DNA from: Shimia sp.
GTDB lineage: Bacteria > Pseudomonadota > Alphaproteobacteria > Rhodobacterales > Rhodobacteraceae
Assembly: GCA_024224295.1 (NCBI GenBank)
Contig: JAAENN010000265.1
Coordinates: 1-64,000 of the forward strand
Length of the DNA stretch: 64,000 nt
Direction: 5' to 3'
This document shows, in pieces, positions 61,509 to 64,000 of the stretch (position 1 is the first letter of the stretch; every line of letters begins with the position of its first letter). A program made the position numbers and the translations under genes. Below the pieces are notes generated by a model. The model did not search any database and had not been told where the DNA came from. It worked only from the letters and a program-made list of their open reading frames with translations.

Positions 61509-62345
61509 ATGAAAAAACTTGTCCTCACCGGCGCCGCTGGCCGCCTTGGCTCTTACCTGCGCGAGCCGCTGACCAAACTGGCAGACGAACTGGTCTCCAC
61601 CGACATCGCAGAGGACATCGGCACGCTCTACCCGGGTGAAGGCTACGTACAGGCCGATCTGGTCGATTTGGAAGCCATGATCGACGTGCTCAAAGACGCG
61701 GATATGGTGGTGCACTTTGGTGCCATTGGCGATGAAGCCCCGTTTGAGGAAATCCTTGGCCCCAACATCATCGGAGCGCATAACGTCTGGGAGGCGGCCT
61801 ACCGCAACGGCGTGAAACGGGTTGTATACGCCAGTTCCGTGCACGCCGTAGGCATGCACAAGGTCGCCGACAACATCGGCATCGACGCGCCGCACCGCCC
61901 CGACACCTTCTACGGCCTCGCCAAGTGCTTTGCCGAAGATCTCGGCCGCATGTATTGGGACAAACGCGGCGTGGAAAGCGTGCATATGCGGATTTTCTCC
62001 TGCGCACAGGTTGTGGCCCCGCGCTCGCTCTCCACATGGCTCAGCTATGACGACCTGATCCGCATGGTTACTGCCGCTATCACCGCGCAAACCACTGGCT
62101 TTTCAATTGTCTACGGCATTTCCAACAATGACCGCGCCCCGGTGCACAACACCGGCGCAGGCCACTTAGGTTACAAACCGCAAGACAATGCGGAACAGTT
62201 TGCCGAGGCCATCCTTGCCGATGCTCCTCCTGCCGACCCCACTGATCTGGCGCAGATGACCATTGGCGGGCCTTTTGCCACCATTCCACTAGGTGAGAGC
62301 GGCTTGGCAAAAATGACCATCGTGGACGACAGCAAAAAAGCCTAG
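61509..62345 (+). CDS. NAD(P)-dependent SDR, uronate-dehydrogenase-like
   Basis: MKKLVLTGAAGRLGSYLRE; NIIGAHNVWEAAYRNGVKRVVYASSVHAVG; YGLAKCFAEDLGRMYWDKRGVESVHMRI: Udh-like layout. Confidence 0.8.
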   Translation: MKKLVLTGAAGRLGSYLREPLTKLADELVSTDIAEDIGTLYPGEGYVQADLVDLEAMIDVLKDADMVVHFGAIGDEAPFEEILGPNIIGAHNVWEAAYRNGVKRVVYASSVHAVGMHKVADNIGIDAPHRPDTFYGLAKCFAEDLGRMYWDKRGVESVHMRIFSCAQVVAPRSLSTWLSYDDLIRMVTAAITAQTTGFSIVYGISNNDRAPVHNTGAGHLGYKPQDNAEQFAEAILADAPPADPTDLAQMTIGGPFATIPLGESGLAKMTIVDDSKKA

Positions 62346-63526
62346 GCGCTATTCCCATCGACTCGGGGGGCAATCGCCATCGGGTAAATCGCGACCAGGA
62401 ACAACACCATCGCCGCCACCCAAAGCCCCCCGGACATCAGCAACAAAACGTCATAACCAACCGTCGAAAAACTCTGACCAATCCAGCGTATAAGCGCCGC
62501 ACAAGCCATCACACCATAGGCCCAGGCCATGGGCGCGGGTGCAATCAGGGCACGTCCCGTATGCCCCAGTGCCGCACGGCTCATCACCGCCAAGGTCATG
62601 CCCCCCACACAGCCAATGCCCAACACGTGAATCGCTGCCAATTCCTGCCCAATGCCAAACTCAGCCAGCCCCCACAGGATCAGCCCCAGCGCCAGAAACG
62701 CCATGCTGCTATGCAGCGACCACAGGATGGGCTGACTGGCAGTCCACAAGCTTTTCCACCCGGCAAGCCGCACCAATTGCACAGCGCCGGCAACCAAGGC
62801 GACAATTGCCAAAAGCACATCCACACCACTCATAGCCGCCCAGGGCAGTGCCAGAGATGTCACAATCGCGGCCTTGTTGAGCCCATCCGGTGTGTTTGGC
62901 CAGTCCGCTTCCGCCACGCCCACACGTTTCATCGCATTGCGCGTAAACGCCGGAGTGACCCGGCCGCCCAACACGCCGATCAAACCAACCAAGGTCATCA
63001 GACCGCCCAATATACCCTGCCGTGCAGTGTCATCGGTCAGGCCAGCCCATTCCAGGTGCGTCAACAGATTGCTCACCCAAAGGGCCACCAACATTGAGAG
63101 CAAGATCATGTTCTGCGGTTTCGGCCGCTTCAGCAACTGGCTGAGAATTTTCAAGGCAAGAACCGGCACAAAAAGCAGATCCACTGCCATCGCGATCATT
63201 GGCGGTACCAGCCCCAAAGGCCAAAGTACCATCCGCCCCAGCAACCAGAGCGCAAACACACCGGCGATATAGCCCACGCGCGCGCCTTTGGTGCCCGTCC
63301 AGTTTGGCACAGCGGTCAGGAAAAAACCGCCAATCGCCGCTGCACCATAGCCAAAAATCATCTCATGAGCGTGCCACTGACTAGGCGGCATGGGCAGGGC
63401 TTCCATGCCCGCTCCGCCAGCCCACAAAGATAGCGTCCAAAGAATGCCAGTGCCGGCACCAAAAACACCGGCAGCAAGAAAGAAAATTCGAAACCCTTCT
63501 GAAAACAAACGCAGAATCGCGGGCAT
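62342..63526 (-). CDS. NnrS family membrane protein
   Basis: GFRIFFLAAGVFGAGTGILWTLSLW; PPSQWHAHEMIFGYGAAAIGGFFLTAVPNWTGTKG; about 12 TM. Confidence 0.95.
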   Translation of the reverse strand: MPAILRLFSEGFRIFFLAAGVFGAGTGILWTLSLWAGGAGMEALPMPPSQWHAHEMIFGYGAAAIGGFFLTAVPNWTGTKGARVGYIAGVFALWLLGRMVLWPLGLVPPMIAMAVDLLFVPVLALKILSQLLKRPKPQNMILLSMLVALWVSNLLTHLEWAGLTDDTARQGILGGLMTLVGLIGVLGGRVTPAFTRNAMKRVGVAEADWPNTPDGLNKAAIVTSLALPWAAMSGVDVLLAIVALVAGAVQLVRLAGWKSLWTASQPILWSLHSSMAFLALGLILWGLAEFGIGQELAAIHVLGIGCVGGMTLAVMSRAALGHTGRALIAPAPMAWAYGVMACAALIRWIGQSFSTVGYDVLLLMSGGLWVAAMVLFLVAIYPMAIAPRVDGNSA

Positions 63527-63723
63527 AAATCACCTGTCCTTTGTCCTGTTCAGGAGCAGTCTACGCCGGTGCAGCCATGCGCGACTTGACCAAACCCAAG
63601 TCATGCCCGCTATCTTCAAAAACCCTGAACCGCCCCCAACATCCAATTCGCTTTGAAATGAAACTTATTTGTTAACCATTTGTTAAGTTTTCAGATGCGC
63701 CCCCGACAAAAAACACCGACAAA

Positions 63724-63826
63724 GACACCACGCAGGCCAAAACGGCCAATGCGAGGTGTCTGGGCCCGTGAGGCCCGGCACCGACGAGTTTGCCCCTACA
63801 CCTATCGGCCTTCGGCCGTTTTTTTT
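63724..63826 (+). ncRNA. Structured leader or small RNA with Rho-independent terminator
   Basis: Three consecutive hairpins: GACACC-CGCA-GGCC/GGCC-TGCG-GGTGTC (63724-63760), GGGCC-CGTGA-GGCCC (63762-63776), CGGCC-TTC-GGCCG-T8 (63806-63826). Confidence 0.5.
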
Positions 63827-63860
63827 GGCCCCAACACCTAAAATTTTAGGAGTATTTTGG

Positions 63861-64000
63861 ATGAATGCGCGCTTTGTGATGACCGAGACTGCTGTCCAGT
63901 ATCAGGGTCTTGCCCCCTTTGGCGCAGGCGCACGCAATGTCATTCAATCCGTGGACCAAATGGGCGATGCCTTTGTCAGCCTGCACGTCACCGGCTCTGG
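63861..64000 (+). CDS. Hypothetical protein N-terminus, cut by window edge
   Basis: ATG after aggag RBS: MNARFVMTETAVQYQGLAPFGAGARNVIQSVDQMGDAFVSLHVTGS...; open to window end. Confidence 0.6.
   Translation, partial: MNARFVMTETAVQYQGLAPFGAGARNVIQSVDQMGDAFVSLHVTGS

Noticed and set aside
1-64000. CRISPR array, prophage, transposon or toxin-antitoxin search by eye
   Set aside because: No regularly spaced repeats, integrase, transposase, phage structural or TA-like gene pair found.

Overview
This is a 64 kb chromosomal window with the gene content of an alphaproteobacterium of the Rhodobacterales/Roseobacter type (inferred from gene content). It is almost fully coding. I saw no CRISPR array, rRNA, IS element or prophage. 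One tRNA is present, tRNA-Arg(TCT). Main blocks, left to right: (i) partial acs, an OprB-like porin, an amidohydrolase, an AraC regulator, an orphan protein, a sterol-desaturase-family protein, and an iron block (DUF4856 protein, bacterioferritin, Bfd); (ii) a sugar-acid catabolic operon with a tripartite tricarboxylate transporter, in which the PdxA-like gene appears frameshifted; (iii) purine catabolism (PuuD, HIU hydrolase, guanine deaminase, permease); (iv) a complete beta-hydroxyaspartate-cycle locus, bhcABCD with divergent IclR-type bhcR; (v) gntK-gnd, folD/chorismate mutase/fhs, ftsH-tilS-cpoB-pal-tolBARQ-ybgC; (vi) a CDGSH-glutamate-synthase fusion, D-lyxose isomerase plus fructokinase, and an unusual LysR-HyuA-HyuB-FAD oxidoreductase-HpcH/HpaI aldolase-Udh-like operon divergent from glycerate 2-kinase, whose pathway I cannot assign; (vii) NnrS and a structured, terminator-bearing leader at the right edge. 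All functional names come from reading the protein sequences by eye; no database search was run.
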